From assembly GCA_009991595.1 (NCBI GenBank), contig JAACVK010000044.1, positions 1 to 44,055 on the forward strand: 44,055 bases of DNA. The letters are read 5' to 3'. The position numbers were made by a program, and so were the translations under genes. The notes under the pieces were generated by a model. That model was not told where the DNA came from and searched no databases. It was given only the letters and a program-made list of their open reading frames with translations. The first letter of the stretch is position 1. The number at the start of each line of letters is the position of its first letter. The stretch is from a bacterium. Lineage in GTDB: Bacteria; Bdellovibrionota; UBA2428. This document shows, piece after piece, positions 26,224 through 34,564 of the stretch.

Positions 26224-28149
26224 ATGGCAGCTAAAAAAAAGAAAAAAGTTATTACAAAAACAAAAAAATCTGTAGCAAAAAAGAAAATGGTCACAAAAAA
26301 GAGCGCCGCTAAAAAAAGCGTAGTTAAAAAAACGAAGACGCCAGAAAAAAAAGCTAAAGCTCCCGCTAAAAAGAAAGTAGTCCAAACAAAAGAGGTTGCT
26401 GTTGAAGTTATTGCTAAGGAAGTAACCGTCGAAGTTATTGCCAAGGTAAAGAAGCTTACTAAGGTTCAGAAGAAAAAAGTTCTTGATGGCTTGGTCAAGA
26501 AATCGCGAGAAAAGGGTTATTTAACCTTCACCGACATTAACAAGAATCTACCTGCTGAAATGAGCCAGCCAGAGCAGTTAGAAGAAGCTCTAAACTACCT
26601 TGATTCTAAGAATGTTGAGTTGGTGGAAAAGGGCGGCAAGCCTCCCAAAAAGAAAAAGAAAGCGGCTGGAAAGAAATCTTCCCAGTCTAATGACGATTTA
26701 TTAAGGGCCAATGATCCTGTTCGACTTTATTTGCGTAAGATGGGGTCTATTCCTCTTTTGACCAAAGATGGTGAAGTTGAAATTGCTAAAGCTATTGAGG
26801 AAGGTGAGAACGAAGTTATGAACGTAGTTCTCAACTCCCAGATTGGTATTCAAGAAGTCTTATCAGTTGGGGAGCGAATCCGGGCTGGCAAGATTCGTGT
26901 TCGTGATGTTGTTCGTGGGTTGGATGAAGATGATCCTGAGATTAACGAAGATGAATACAGAGAGAAAATTCTTACAGCCATTGAAAAGGTTCGAGATTTT
27001 GAACGCTCTTTGGTGGATGAAAAAAGTTCAGAGAAAAGAATTCTTGCAGCACGTGATGCAATGTTTGCAGCCTTTCAAGAAATCTCTTTTAACAGAAAGA
27101 CAATCAATAGAATCGTAGGGCGAATGAAGTCCTACGTTCAGACGATTGAAGATGTTGAAATTATTTTGCGTAAAGAGCTTAGCAAAGTTGGTTGCCGCAC
27201 TTTAGATGATTTCTCAGAATTAGAGGCAAAGTTTGCTGACCCAAGTAAGAAGTTAGAGGCCTATAAGCAAGCGCGTGGGCGAACGTGGGATGATCTTGTG
27301 CCTCTTGTGACTTTGATCGATGAGCAGAAAACTCGTCTTGAAGAGACTGAGCTACAGTCAGGTTTGAGCATTGATAAGCTTAAAATGATGTATGACCAAA
27401 TTGTAGAGGGTGAGCGTAAGGCTGACTTCTCTAAGGCTCGCTTGGTTGAGGCCAATTTAAGGTTGGTTGTTAGTATTGCTAAAAAATATACAAACCGTGG
27501 TTTGCAGTTCTTGGATCTTATTCAAGAGGGAAACATTGGTTTGATGAAGGCCGTTGATAAGTTTGAATATCGTAGAGGATATAAGTTTTCTACCTATGCT
27601 ACTTGGTGGATTCGTCAGGCGATTACTCGCGCAATTGCCGATCAAGCCCGCACGATTCGTATCCCGGTTCATATGATTGAAACAATCAACAAGCTTGTCC
27701 GAACTAGCCGTTATTTAATGCAAGAAATTGGTAGAGAGCCGACTCCTGAAGAAATTGCTGCCAAGATGGAACTTCCTGTAGAAAAAGTTCGCAAAGTCTT
27801 GAAGATTGCCAAAGAGCCTATTTCTCTTGAGACTCCAATAGGAGAAGAGGACGACTCTCACTTGGGCGACTTCATTGAAGATAAGAGCGTAATCAATCCT
27901 AGTGAAGCTGTGATTAACCTGAACTTGTCTGAGCAGACCCGTAAGGTTTTAGCGACTTTAACTCCTCGAGAGGAAAAAGTTCTTAGGATGAGATTTGGAA
28001 TTGGTGAAGAGTCCGATCATACCTTAGAAGAGGTTGGTCAGGACTTTAGCGTGACTCGCGAGCGTATTCGTCAGATTGAAGCCAAGGCGCTAAGGAAGTT
28101 GCGCCACCCAAGTCGAGCTAAGCGATTGAAGAATTTTGTTGAGAATTAA
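26224..28149 (+). CDS. rpoD: Primary sigma factor RpoD (sigma70) with a Lys-rich N-terminal extension
   Basis: 641 residues. Residues 1-56 contain 25 Lys and no Arg, resembling a histone H1 tail; residues 57-74 are a 9-residue tandem repeat (EVAVEVIAK / EVTVEVIAK). Region 1.1 follows (about 78-140), then region 1.2 ([18 protein letters not shown], from about 157), regions 2.1-2.4 with the -10-reading helix [17 protein letters not shown], region 3, and region 4.2 with the -35-reading helix [17 protein letters not shown] near the C-terminus. It directs RNA polymerase to housekeeping promoters. The basic tail precedes region 1.1, which normally guards the DNA channel, so it may affect DNA binding (inference). 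Confidence 0.97.
   Translation: MAAKKKKKVITKTKKSVAKKKMVTKKSAAKKSVVKKTKTPEKKAKAPAKKKVVQTKEVAVEVIAKEVTVEVIAKVKKLTKVQKKKVLDGLVKKSREKGYLTFTDINKNLPAEMSQPEQLEEALNYLDSKNVELVEKGGKPPKKKKKAAGKKSSQSNDDLLRANDPVRLYLRKMGSIPLLTKDGEVEIAKAIEEGENEVMNVVLNSQIGIQEVLSVGERIRAGKIRVRDVVRGLDEDDPEINEDEYREKILTAIEKVRDFERSLVDEKSSEKRILAARDAMFAAFQEISFNRKTINRIVGRMKSYVQTIEDVEIILRKELSKVGCRTLDDFSELEAKFADPSKKLEAYKQARGRTWDDLVPLVTLIDEQKTRLEETELQSGLSIDKLKMMYDQIVEGERKADFSKARLVEANLRLVVSIAKKYTNRGLQFLDLIQEGNIGLMKAVDKFEYRRGYKFSTYATWWIRQAITRAIADQARTIRIPVHMIETINKLVRTSRYLMQEIGREPTPEEIAAKMELPVEKVRKVLKIAKEPISLETPIGEEDDSHLGDFIEDKSVINPSEAVINLNLSEQTRKVLATLTPREEKVLRMRFGIGEESDHTLEEVGQDFSVTRERIRQIEAKALRKLRHPSRAKRLKNFVEN
26392..26445 (+). repeat. 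27-bp imperfect tandem repeat in rpoD
   Basis: Two adjacent 27-base units encode EVAVEVIAK and EVTVEVIAK at residues 57-65 and 66-74, joining the Lys-rich tail to region 1.1. Confidence 0.7.
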
Positions 28150-28170
28150 TTCTACCTGCGTTGATCAGTT

Positions 28171-28199
28171 TTGACAGCGCTGGTAGATTTGTCGATGTC
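28171..28199 (+). promoter_or_regulatory. Possible promoter of the tRNA gene
   Basis: A perfect TTGACA (28171-28176) lies 32 bases before the mature tRNA 5' end, the right distance for a promoter, but the hexamer 17 bases on (GATGTC) is a poor -10. The -35 lies inside a weak stem (TCTACC...GGTAGA, about 28151-28188) following rpoD. Confidence 0.3.
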
Positions 28200-28208
28200 C
28201 AATGAGTG

Positions 28209-28285
28209 GGGCCTATAGCTCAGTTGGTTAGAGCAGGCGGCTCATAACCGCCGGGTCGGGGGTTCAAGTCCCTCTGGGCCCACCA
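28209..28285 (+). tRNA. tRNA with CAU anticodon, probably tRNA-Ile2 (lysidine type) rather than elongator Met
   Basis: 77 bases including an encoded CCA (28283-28285). The cloverleaf is complete: acceptor GGGCCTA/TGGGCCC, D arm AGCTCAGTTGGTTAGAGC, anticodon stem GGCGG/CCGCC with loop CTCATAA (anticodon CAT at 28243-28245), and T arm with GGTTCAAGTCC. A paired G1-C72 excludes initiator tRNA. Pairs C4-G69 and C5-G68 in the acceptor stem are recognition elements of lysidine synthetase TilS in Escherichia coli tRNA-Ile2, and the acceptor resembles tRNA-Ile(GAU), so Ile2 is favoured; elongator Met is not excluded. Confidence 0.95.
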
Positions 28286-28380
28286 CAAAAAAAGTGTAAA
28301 CTATGTGTCCGGTATAAGGTGTAAAGGATGTCTCAGGTAGGACATTGTTGGTTGGGGGTATCTTTGTTAGCATCTAGCAA

Positions 28381-29259
28381 GTGCCCGATAAAAAGAAGAG
28401 AATTATAAAATTAGAAGATTCTGGCCATGGCGGCATTGCGACCGACGACGCTTATTCAGATCGTGTTCGCTGTGACCATCCCGAGGTTGAAGATGCCTCA
28501 CAATTGGCTGATTCGCTGATTGAGGCGGCAGAAGATTCGGGCCGTGGCAAAGTTATGACCATGGTTGAGGGAGAACATGTTGAAGACTTTATGCGACAGG
28601 GCTTTCGTTTGGCCGGCGTGATGCCTGACTATTACAATGGGGAAGCTGATTGCGCCGTGATGACTTACAACGTTGATGAGGCTCGGCGTTTTCTGGCCAA
28701 CCCAGTTGAAGTCTCGAGAGTTTCCGAGCTCCTAAAAGACGTGAATGGTTTAGATGGTGCCGACCTTGCGATGATGGAAAAGCAGGCTTCTAAAACAATT
28801 CGAGCGACGTTTGAAGACGCTGAGGAAATTGCCGCTCTTTTAGGCGAAACGTTTAAAGACTATCCTACGCCAAGTCACGAAGCGGCCTATGTGAGAAAAC
28901 AAATTCAAGAAGGAACACCCTTTCGCTTCATTAGAGATGGAGAAAAAATGATTGCTTGTGCTTCGGCCGATCTTATCCCCGAGGCTAGAGCTGCAGAGCT
29001 AACCGATTGTGCAACGAATCCAGCTTATCGAAAAAAGGGATTAATGAGCAAAGTTCTGAGTGGTCTAATACTCGACTTAAAAGGGATGGAATATGCAACG
29101 GCCTATACATTTTCTAGGGCGAGAATTCCTGGCATTAATATTGTCTTTAAAAAATTAGGTTTTTTGTATTGTGGTCAACTCTCACAGTCGTGTCGAATTG
29201 GTGATGGTTTAGAAGACATGAATATATGGTGCCGAAAAATTGTCTCAAATGTTTTGTAA
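28381..29259 (+). CDS. GNAT acetyltransferase, AblB-like (beta-lysine N6-acetyltransferase)
   Basis: 292 residues from a GTG; an in-frame TAG lies two codons upstream, so no longer start exists. The second half is a GNAT domain with the acetyl-CoA motif ATNPAYRKKGLMSKVL (about 211-226). The C-terminal stretch containing RARIPGINIVFKKLGF and EDMNIWCRK matches the AblB/YodP pattern. AblB acetylates beta-lysine, made by lysine 2,3-aminomutase (AblA), to the osmolyte N-epsilon-acetyl-beta-lysine. No ablA is in this window, so the substrate remains inferred. It stands alone after the tRNA, with no clear ribosome-binding site. Confidence 0.7.
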   Translation: MPDKKKRIIKLEDSGHGGIATDDAYSDRVRCDHPEVEDASQLADSLIEAAEDSGRGKVMTMVEGEHVEDFMRQGFRLAGVMPDYYNGEADCAVMTYNVDEARRFLANPVEVSRVSELLKDVNGLDGADLAMMEKQASKTIRATFEDAEEIAALLGETFKDYPTPSHEAAYVRKQIQEGTPFRFIRDGEKMIACASADLIPEARAAELTDCATNPAYRKKGLMSKVLSGLILDLKGMEYATAYTFSRARIPGINIVFKKLGFLYCGQLSQSCRIGDGLEDMNIWCRKIVSNVL

Positions 29260-29269
29260 TAGGATTTGA

Positions 29270-30520
29270 TTAAAAATAGGTTTTAGCTAAGAAAAACAAA
29301 CCAAACCCAAGCAAAAATATTAAACCAGCCCAACTCCAAAGGTTCATTAACGTTCCTGGTCTATCGGCTTCCCTGACTAGTGCGGAGCGAATCAACTTGA
29401 AGTTTAAAAATGCAAAAAATGGGGCTGCTAAGAACGCAATAATGGTGACAGTGTCCACCAATGCCTTTAAGCCACTCAGAAACTGAGAAATCACTAAAAG
29501 TGATAGAAGGCAGCACAGCACAATGGAGATCTTGTGAAACAGACGATGTTTTTCTTTTAGCTTGGGTTTAAATAGTAAAAGCCCTTCCGAAATGGATCGA
29601 GGGTAGGCGTCGATAAGTGTCAAAGTTGTAGAAAACATTGTAGTAAATGCGGTGAGTGCGATGACAGGCTTAGCCCATTCTCCAATGTGGGCGGTGTAAA
29701 GGTTGATTACCTGTGAAGCAAAATCTGCAGGGGAGTCTGAGAAGGTGTTGTTTGTTTGATACATTGTAAGTGCCCCCATCCCGCAGAAAAGCACAGCTAG
29801 AAAAATGGTGAGTAGGTAGCCAACGTTAAAGTCGATCTTTGCTTCGACCATACTGAGAGGATTCTTGGAGCATTCATTTCTCTCTACAATCCAGAGCGAC
29901 TGCCAAACCGAAATCTCAACAGGTGCTGGCATCCACCCCATTAGAGCAATCAGGAAGGGAAAGTGTGTCATGTTAAAATCACCGAAACTAAAAAAAGATT
30001 CGAGTTTAAGGCTAGGGGCTTTGATGGCCGCTAAGACAAAACTTAAGCCAGTGCAAACAACAAGAACGCTCATCATTATCTTCATGAAAAGATCTAAAAT
30101 TTTATACTTTCCAATGGCAATCAACAAAAAGCATGTAATCACCAGGACAATCGACCAAGAGCTTATGCCTAAAGAGGATGGGATAAGGTTTGCTAACAGT
30201 GCAGATGTAACAAATACGACCGCCGCTATGCTGATGATCGCAGTAAAGATATTCGCAATGAGAAATGTAACAAGATAGATGTTCCCAAGAGACTTGTAGC
30301 CCTCTAAAAAGGATTTGCCCGTGGAGGCTGCAAATCGATGCCCATATTCGAAGAAAGGGTATTTAAAGATGTTGGCCATCAATATAAAGATTAGTAGGCC
30401 CCATCCAAAACCAGCGCCTGCGCGAGTCGATTGAACTAAGTGAGAGACCCCTACGGCTGCTCCGGCCATCAACAATCCCGGGCCAAGGCTGCTCAAAAGA
30501 GATTTACATTGCCTCAACAT
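29270..30520 (-). CDS. Nramp-family-related divalent cation transporter, divergent
   Basis: 416 residues with about eleven hydrophobic helices. The N-terminal GPGLLMAGAAVGVSHLVQST and the FKYPFFEYGHRFA helix match an Nramp-related subgroup. In classical Nramp the first helix carries Asp-Pro-Gly-Asn and the sixth Met-Pro-His, which bind Mn2+/Fe2+; here these read AVGVSH and MPAPVE, so the ligand set differs and the substrate may not be Mn2+ or Fe2+. It is the last gene of a four-gene minus-strand group; nine bases separate it from the metallo-hydrolase gene. Confidence 0.75.
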   Translation of the reverse strand: MLRQCKSLLSSLGPGLLMAGAAVGVSHLVQSTRAGAGFGWGLLIFILMANIFKYPFFEYGHRFAASTGKSFLEGYKSLGNIYLVTFLIANIFTAIISIAAVVFVTSALLANLIPSSLGISSWSIVLVITCFLLIAIGKYKILDLFMKIMMSVLVVCTGLSFVLAAIKAPSLKLESFFSFGDFNMTHFPFLIALMGWMPAPVEISVWQSLWIVERNECSKNPLSMVEAKIDFNVGYLLTIFLAVLFCGMGALTMYQTNNTFSDSPADFASQVINLYTAHIGEWAKPVIALTAFTTMFSTTLTLIDAYPRSISEGLLLFKPKLKEKHRLFHKISIVLCCLLSLLVISQFLSGLKALVDTVTIIAFLAAPFFAFLNFKLIRSALVREADRPGTLMNLWSWAGLIFLLGFGLFFLAKTYF

Positions 30521-30529
30521 AAGAAAAAA

Positions 30530-31501
30530 CTACAAGTTAAACTGATTTCCTTCAATGGGGAGTTGGAACCTTAAGGGATGGCGTTCTCCATATTTGCTCC
30601 TTAGGTAGGTGTAAGCCGATTCGAGCAATGCATCTAAAAACTCATCGTCGTAGGCAGGGTTGTGATGGGTTAACATGATGTTGTTGATTTCTTCACTGGC
30701 TGCAAAGTCCACGACTCGCTCAATGCTCGGGTGCCCGTGTGTTTTTCTTTGAAGGTAGTCTTCGTGAGTGAAGTGAGAGTCTACAGCCACCATAGTTGCT
30801 CCAGAGTAAATATTTTTCCCTTTAGGAAATGAAGATGCCATTGTGTTGCTAAGGTCGGTGTCAGTAGCGATAACGAAAATTTTATGGTTGTATTCGAAGC
30901 GGTAGGCGAAGCTGGTTCCTGGGTGTGGTTGAGAGGCCGTGGATATCTTTAGTTTTCCAAAGGGGATTTGTTCATCCTTTCGGAGTTCATGAAAATGAAG
31001 TCTGTCTTCTAGGAGATCAAACTCAACAGGAAAGTAGTTTTTATTAAAGAGACCTGCAATACGCTTTTTTAATCCCTTGTGCGCTCCGTAAAAATGAAAC
31101 TCATTTCCAGGCTTATACAGCCTGTATAAAGTTGGCAATCCAATAATGTGGTCCCAGTGAGTGTGGGTAATGAAAAACGCAGCCTCTCCGGAGTCCGCTT
31201 TAAATTTATCGTTGTTTAGACCAGAGGCTAAATCACCAGCGGCTGCAGATAGTCCTGTTCCCATGTCTACATAGATTGGCATGGGCGACCCTTCACTTAA
31301 TATTTCAATGCAGGTTGTGTGACAGGAATAAGTTGAGGCAAATGAATGTGGCTTTGTTTTGATTTCTTTTTGAAATTGAGACCACGTCTTGGCGGAGCTT
31401 TTTCTGGCTAAATCCCAAATGTTTTTTTGAATTTTCTCTATACGATCGATAGGCACCGCAGTTGGGTGGCTACCTCGTGCACCATAAAAGCGAATTTTCA
31501 T
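30530..31501 (-). CDS. Metallo-beta-lactamase-fold hydrolase
   Basis: 323 residues from the ATG at 31501; a GTG two codons earlier is in frame. The zinc motif HTHWDH (His113, His115, Asp117, His118 from this start) and the preceding YVDMGTG strand place it in the MBL superfamily, in the branch containing RNase Z-like, PhnP-like and cyclic-nucleotide phosphodiesterase-like enzymes. Later ligands are likely in SQPHPG, the TDTD strand and a C-terminal LTHHNPAY. No signal peptide, so cytoplasmic. A phosphodiesterase activity is likely but the substrate is unknown. Confidence 0.8.
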   Translation of the reverse strand: MKIRFYGARGSHPTAVPIDRIEKIQKNIWDLARKSSAKTWSQFQKEIKTKPHSFASTYSCHTTCIEILSEGSPMPIYVDMGTGLSAAAGDLASGLNNDKFKADSGEAAFFITHTHWDHIIGLPTLYRLYKPGNEFHFYGAHKGLKKRIAGLFNKNYFPVEFDLLEDRLHFHELRKDEQIPFGKLKISTASQPHPGTSFAYRFEYNHKIFVIATDTDLSNTMASSFPKGKNIYSGATMVAVDSHFTHEDYLQRKTHGHPSIERVVDFAASEEINNIMLTHHNPAYDDEFLDALLESAYTYLRSKYGERHPLRFQLPIEGNQFNL

Positions 31502-31512
31502 ATCCACTAATC

Positions 31513-32442
31513 TTATATCCCAAAGTCGGGAAATTGAAGGGTTGCTTGGTCTTTGTTTCGAACCCGCAGCACGATGTTCTCTCCCATTGGATGAGGAGTG
31601 TTCGGGCTATTGTGTCCCATTTCTAGTTTGGAAGCTAAGAAAATGTTTTCTTCGCGGGCCCAAAGTCTCAAAACTTCCTTGTAGCCAGGACAAGCTGTGA
31701 AGTGCCCTAAAATAACGCCTTTACATTTTTTAAACATGCTTGAATGGCTGAGCATCTGGAGCAATCGATCGAGTCTGTATGTGGCCTCACCTATATCTTC
31801 TATGAATAGAAAGTATGGTTGTTTGGGGGCGGGTTCCCACTTTGATCCGAAGGTGCTTACTAAGCTCATCAAGTTGCCTCCAATCAAGACCTTTTCATAG
31901 CTGCCTCTTTTAAGGTCTCCTTGATGAACGATCTTTAACTTTTTGGTGCTTTCAAAATTTCGATGAATAAAGATGCGATTCATCTCTATTTTTTCTTTTC
32001 GACTCGGATCGATGAAGGAGTGAGAGCAAAGCATCGGCGAGTGAACCCAGCTCCATCCGAAGCGGCTGTATAAATAGTGTTGAATAATTGTGGAGTCTGA
32101 GTAGCCCCAAATTCGTTTTTTCCCCGCGGGGGTGATTCTCATTTTGTCTAGGAGTGGTAATATCCGTAAGTTTCCGTATCCACCCCGGCTGCACAGGATT
32201 TCACCAACAGCTTTATTTCGAATCAACTTCACAAGGCTATCGGCTCTCTGTTTGTCCGTTCCAGCTAGAAAAAAACGATCTTCAGATTCGGCAGTGATGG
32301 CTTGGCGCACTGAGCTCTTGGAGTAATGAACTTTGATGGGCCAGTTTTTAATGGCTTTCACACCCTGTCGAAAAACCACTAGGTCTTCTGGAGAGCTTCC
32401 ACTCCAAAGGTGAAAATTAACAGGTTTTGATTTTGGAGCCAT
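31513..32442 (-). CDS. LD-carboxypeptidase (peptidase family S66)
   Basis: 309 residues. The nucleophile Ser115 lies in GYSDST, preceded by SRGGYG (85-90); the Glu of EDIGEATYRLDRLL and the His of EMGHNSPN near the C-terminus complete the Ser-Glu-His triad known from Pseudomonas LdcA. These enzymes remove the terminal D-alanine from murein tetrapeptides during recycling, usually in the cytoplasm; no signal peptide is seen here, which agrees. Microcin-resistance MccF proteins share the fold. The start shares one base with the upstream stop (TAATG). Confidence 0.88.
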   Translation of the reverse strand: MAPKSKPVNFHLWSGSSPEDLVVFRQGVKAIKNWPIKVHYSKSSVRQAITAESEDRFFLAGTDKQRADSLVKLIRNKAVGEILCSRGGYGNLRILPLLDKMRITPAGKKRIWGYSDSTIIQHYLYSRFGWSWVHSPMLCSHSFIDPSRKEKIEMNRIFIHRNFESTKKLKIVHQGDLKRGSYEKVLIGGNLMSLVSTFGSKWEPAPKQPYFLFIEDIGEATYRLDRLLQMLSHSSMFKKCKGVILGHFTACPGYKEVLRLWAREENIFLASKLEMGHNSPNTPHPMGENIVLRVRNKDQATLQFPDFGI

Positions 32443-33098
32443 TAAAAAGGATAACCTGCTCCTACTGAAAAGCTATAAAACGCGTCTTTAATCTTAAAGC
32501 CGAATTCAGAATAGAAAACCCAAGGTGAAACACTTTTGCTGATCCATTTACTTCCCGCGATTAAAGTCATTGGATAGGCGGTGTCTCCATCACCAAACAA
32601 AAATTCAAATTGAAAACTTCCGTAGGGAACTATTATGTTGTTACCGCTCACAATGGCCTTGGATAAAACGGCTCCGAGTGTTACCAACGTGAATCCTGTG
32701 GTCCCGTTTCCGACATCATCACGAAGGTAGCTAGCGCCTCCAAGAAAAGAAAGACCCATTTGGCCTTCTACATCTGGAAGAAGGTTGTATTTTGTGAGAG
32801 CACCTATTTGGAAGTTTGTTTTTCCGCTTCCTACAAGAACGTCGATGTCCATGTATTTTTCAATGAGTCCCGTGCGCGCATGTCCAGAGATGTTAAATCC
32901 ACCGCCTCTGTTAAAGATAATGTCTCCTTGGGCTAGAACTTCAAATTCTCCAACATGCTGAAGCTCGGCCGTCTGCATCAAGGATGTGCCCACTCCGGCT
33001 ATAGAGTTAGAGGAGAAGCAAAGTGTAGCAATTGTGGCCAAATAAACTATGTTTCTTGAAATTATTGAGCTGTTCATAATGAAGTTTAAAGTTATCAT
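32442..33098 (-). CDS. Outer-membrane beta-barrel protein
   Basis: Up to 218 residues; an internal ATG at 33077 would give a more typical signal peptide (cleavage near SIAG) and is a good alternative start. The mature part is rich in alternating hydrophobic/polar strands with many Gly and aromatic residues and ends in a terminal Phe (GAGYPF), the C-terminal signature recognised by the BAM complex. Function unknown. Coupled to the LD-carboxypeptidase by TAATG. Only nine bases separate the longest start from the divergent APP1-like start, so at least one promoter lies inside a coding region. Confidence 0.7.
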   Translation of the reverse strand: MITLNFIMNSSIISRNIVYLATIATLCFSSNSIAGVGTSLMQTAELQHVGEFEVLAQGDIIFNRGGGFNISGHARTGLIEKYMDIDVLVGSGKTNFQIGALTKYNLLPDVEGQMGLSFLGGASYLRDDVGNGTTGFTLVTLGAVLSKAIVSGNNIIVPYGSFQFEFLFGDGDTAYPMTLIAGSKWISKSVSPWVFYSEFGFKIKDAFYSFSVGAGYPF

Positions 33099-33107
33099 GT
33101 AAATTCA

Positions 33108-34166
33108 ATGACAGCCAAGATGTTGGGGATCAATATTCCATCCAAAGTATCTGAAATACCTCGAGACTATGACGGTTTCGTATTCATTTCCGATATCGAT
33201 AAGACTTACCTCATCACTCAGATAGATTCGTTGGGAGGTCTAATAAAAGCTGCCTTGGAGGCTCCAGAGGGAAAAGAAAATGTTCCAGGGTTTGCAATTC
33301 TATTGAGAGCCCTTCGGCGCGGAGCGGCGCCTGAAGCTAGGGCGAATCCTCTCTTTTTTGTCTCAGCATCGCCTCCCCAAATGCGCCAAAAGCTACTAGC
33401 TAAAATGGAATACGACGGGCTTGAGCATGAGGGAATCATTCTCAAAGATCAGTTTAAGCATGTTCGAAAAGCTGACTTTAAAAAGCTTTACGAACAAATT
33501 GGCTATAAGGTTTCGGCTTTGTTGTCCGTGTGGAATGAGCTTCCGGCAAAATCAAAACTAATTTTCTTTGGTGATGATAGCGAAAGTGATGCCATAATCT
33601 TTTCTTTGTTTTCAGAGATACTCGCCAAGTCAGTTAAGCCGGCGAAGTTGGTGGAGCTGTTAAAGTTCCTTGGGGTGAGTCGTGTGGATGCAATAAAAAT
33701 TGGATGGGTAGCTCGTGGGGTTAAAACACCGGTGTTTCCTGTTCGAGCTGCTTTTATTAATTTAGTTACAGGCACGTCTCCTGATTATTATACAAAGATA
33801 TCTCCTTTCTTTATGGCCTCAGAGAACACGCTTCAATCAGCATTGTGTTTTTGGGAGAAGGGACTTATCCGAACGCGAGCCCTTCGATCCATTGCTAGAG
33901 ATTTGGTGATTAATTATGACTTTGAGCCCGAGAAACTTTTAGAAAGTTTGATGCGTGGTTCAGAAAGAGGTCTCTATTCAAGAGAGGGCTTTCGAATGGT
34001 TTGGGCCTATCTTGCTCAAGAGGAGTTACTGCCTGATTCCCCAGATGACGCAGAACCTTGTCAGGGGGAGGTGTGTCCTAATGTGCGCCTCTGGGAGGAG
34101 ACTAGTTTGGGGCGCAGTAGCTTTGCTGAGTTGAAGTTTCGATACACAGATGAGTCGGATTATTAA
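33108..34166 (+). CDS. APP1-type (HAD-superfamily) phosphatase
   Basis: 352 residues. Motif I is Ser-Asp-Ile-Asp-Lys-Thr (DxDxT, residues about 28-33), motif II is the Ser of FVSASPPQM, and motif IV is GDDSESD, preceded by a Lys-rich strand; this is the arrangement of APP1 catalytic domains (phosphatidate phosphatase of yeast). Bacterial members are common but uncharacterised; a lipid phosphate is a plausible substrate. No signal peptide. The C-terminal 120 residues are extra to the HAD core, with a Cys-x4-Cys pair near the end. No clear ribosome-binding site; an ATG at 33120 is an alternative. Confidence 0.75.
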   Translation: MTAKMLGINIPSKVSEIPRDYDGFVFISDIDKTYLITQIDSLGGLIKAALEAPEGKENVPGFAILLRALRRGAAPEARANPLFFVSASPPQMRQKLLAKMEYDGLEHEGIILKDQFKHVRKADFKKLYEQIGYKVSALLSVWNELPAKSKLIFFGDDSESDAIIFSLFSEILAKSVKPAKLVELLKFLGVSRVDAIKIGWVARGVKTPVFPVRAAFINLVTGTSPDYYTKISPFFMASENTLQSALCFWEKGLIRTRALRSIARDLVINYDFEPEKLLESLMRGSERGLYSREGFRMVWAYLAQEELLPDSPDDAEPCQGEVCPNVRLWEETSLGRSSFAELKFRYTDESDY

Positions 34167-34180
34167 ACGCTAGGGACGTT

Positions 34181-34555
34181 CTACTCTTGGCGTTCTGAGT
34201 ATTGGTGACGGTCAAAAACCTCTAGGTCAAATGGGTCTAATTTGTCTATTTCCGAAGGTTCGAGTTCTCGAAAAATGAGTGCGCAGTCGTAACAAAGAGC
34301 CGCATCTTTGCTGCGAGAAGCAAAAAAGCGGTCAATAAAAAGAGCAACTAACATTGGGCTCCAAACAACAAGCCATTCTCGTCTTTGAAAAAACAATAAA
34401 CAAGTGACGGCAGAGGCGCTGAAAACCACAGAAAGCCCGATGCTTCTTTTGAAATCTTTTTGTTTGTAGAAAGATTTTCCTGAGCATCGTGGGCATTGTT
34501 CCGGCATTTTGTTGGTTGATACCGAGTCCCCAGAGAGTAGAAATAAGTTCTTCAT
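34181..34555 (-). CDS. Small membrane protein with a zinc-ribbon-like Cys pattern
   Basis: 124 residues. Cys-Pro-Arg-Cys (21-24) and Cys-Tyr-Asp-Cys (88-91) could together bind zinc; between them lie two hydrophobic helices (about 40-56 and 61-76), so the Cys pairs would meet on the cytoplasmic side of a hairpin. The acidic C-terminus has no known motif. An ATG at 34507 is an alternative start. Nine bases after the peroxiredoxin gene, probably in the same transcript. Confidence 0.6.
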   Translation of the reverse strand: MKNLFLLSGDSVSTNKMPEQCPRCSGKSFYKQKDFKRSIGLSVVFSASAVTCLLFFQRREWLVVWSPMLVALFIDRFFASRSKDAALCYDCALIFRELEPSEIDKLDPFDLEVFDRHQYSERQE

Positions 34556-34564
34556 AGGTTCTTT

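Noticed and set aside
26178-26444. A Phe/Thr-rich open frame antisense to the rpoD tail
   Set aside because: It is the complement of the Lys-codon-rich tail (AAA/AAG read as TTT/CTT), not a gene.
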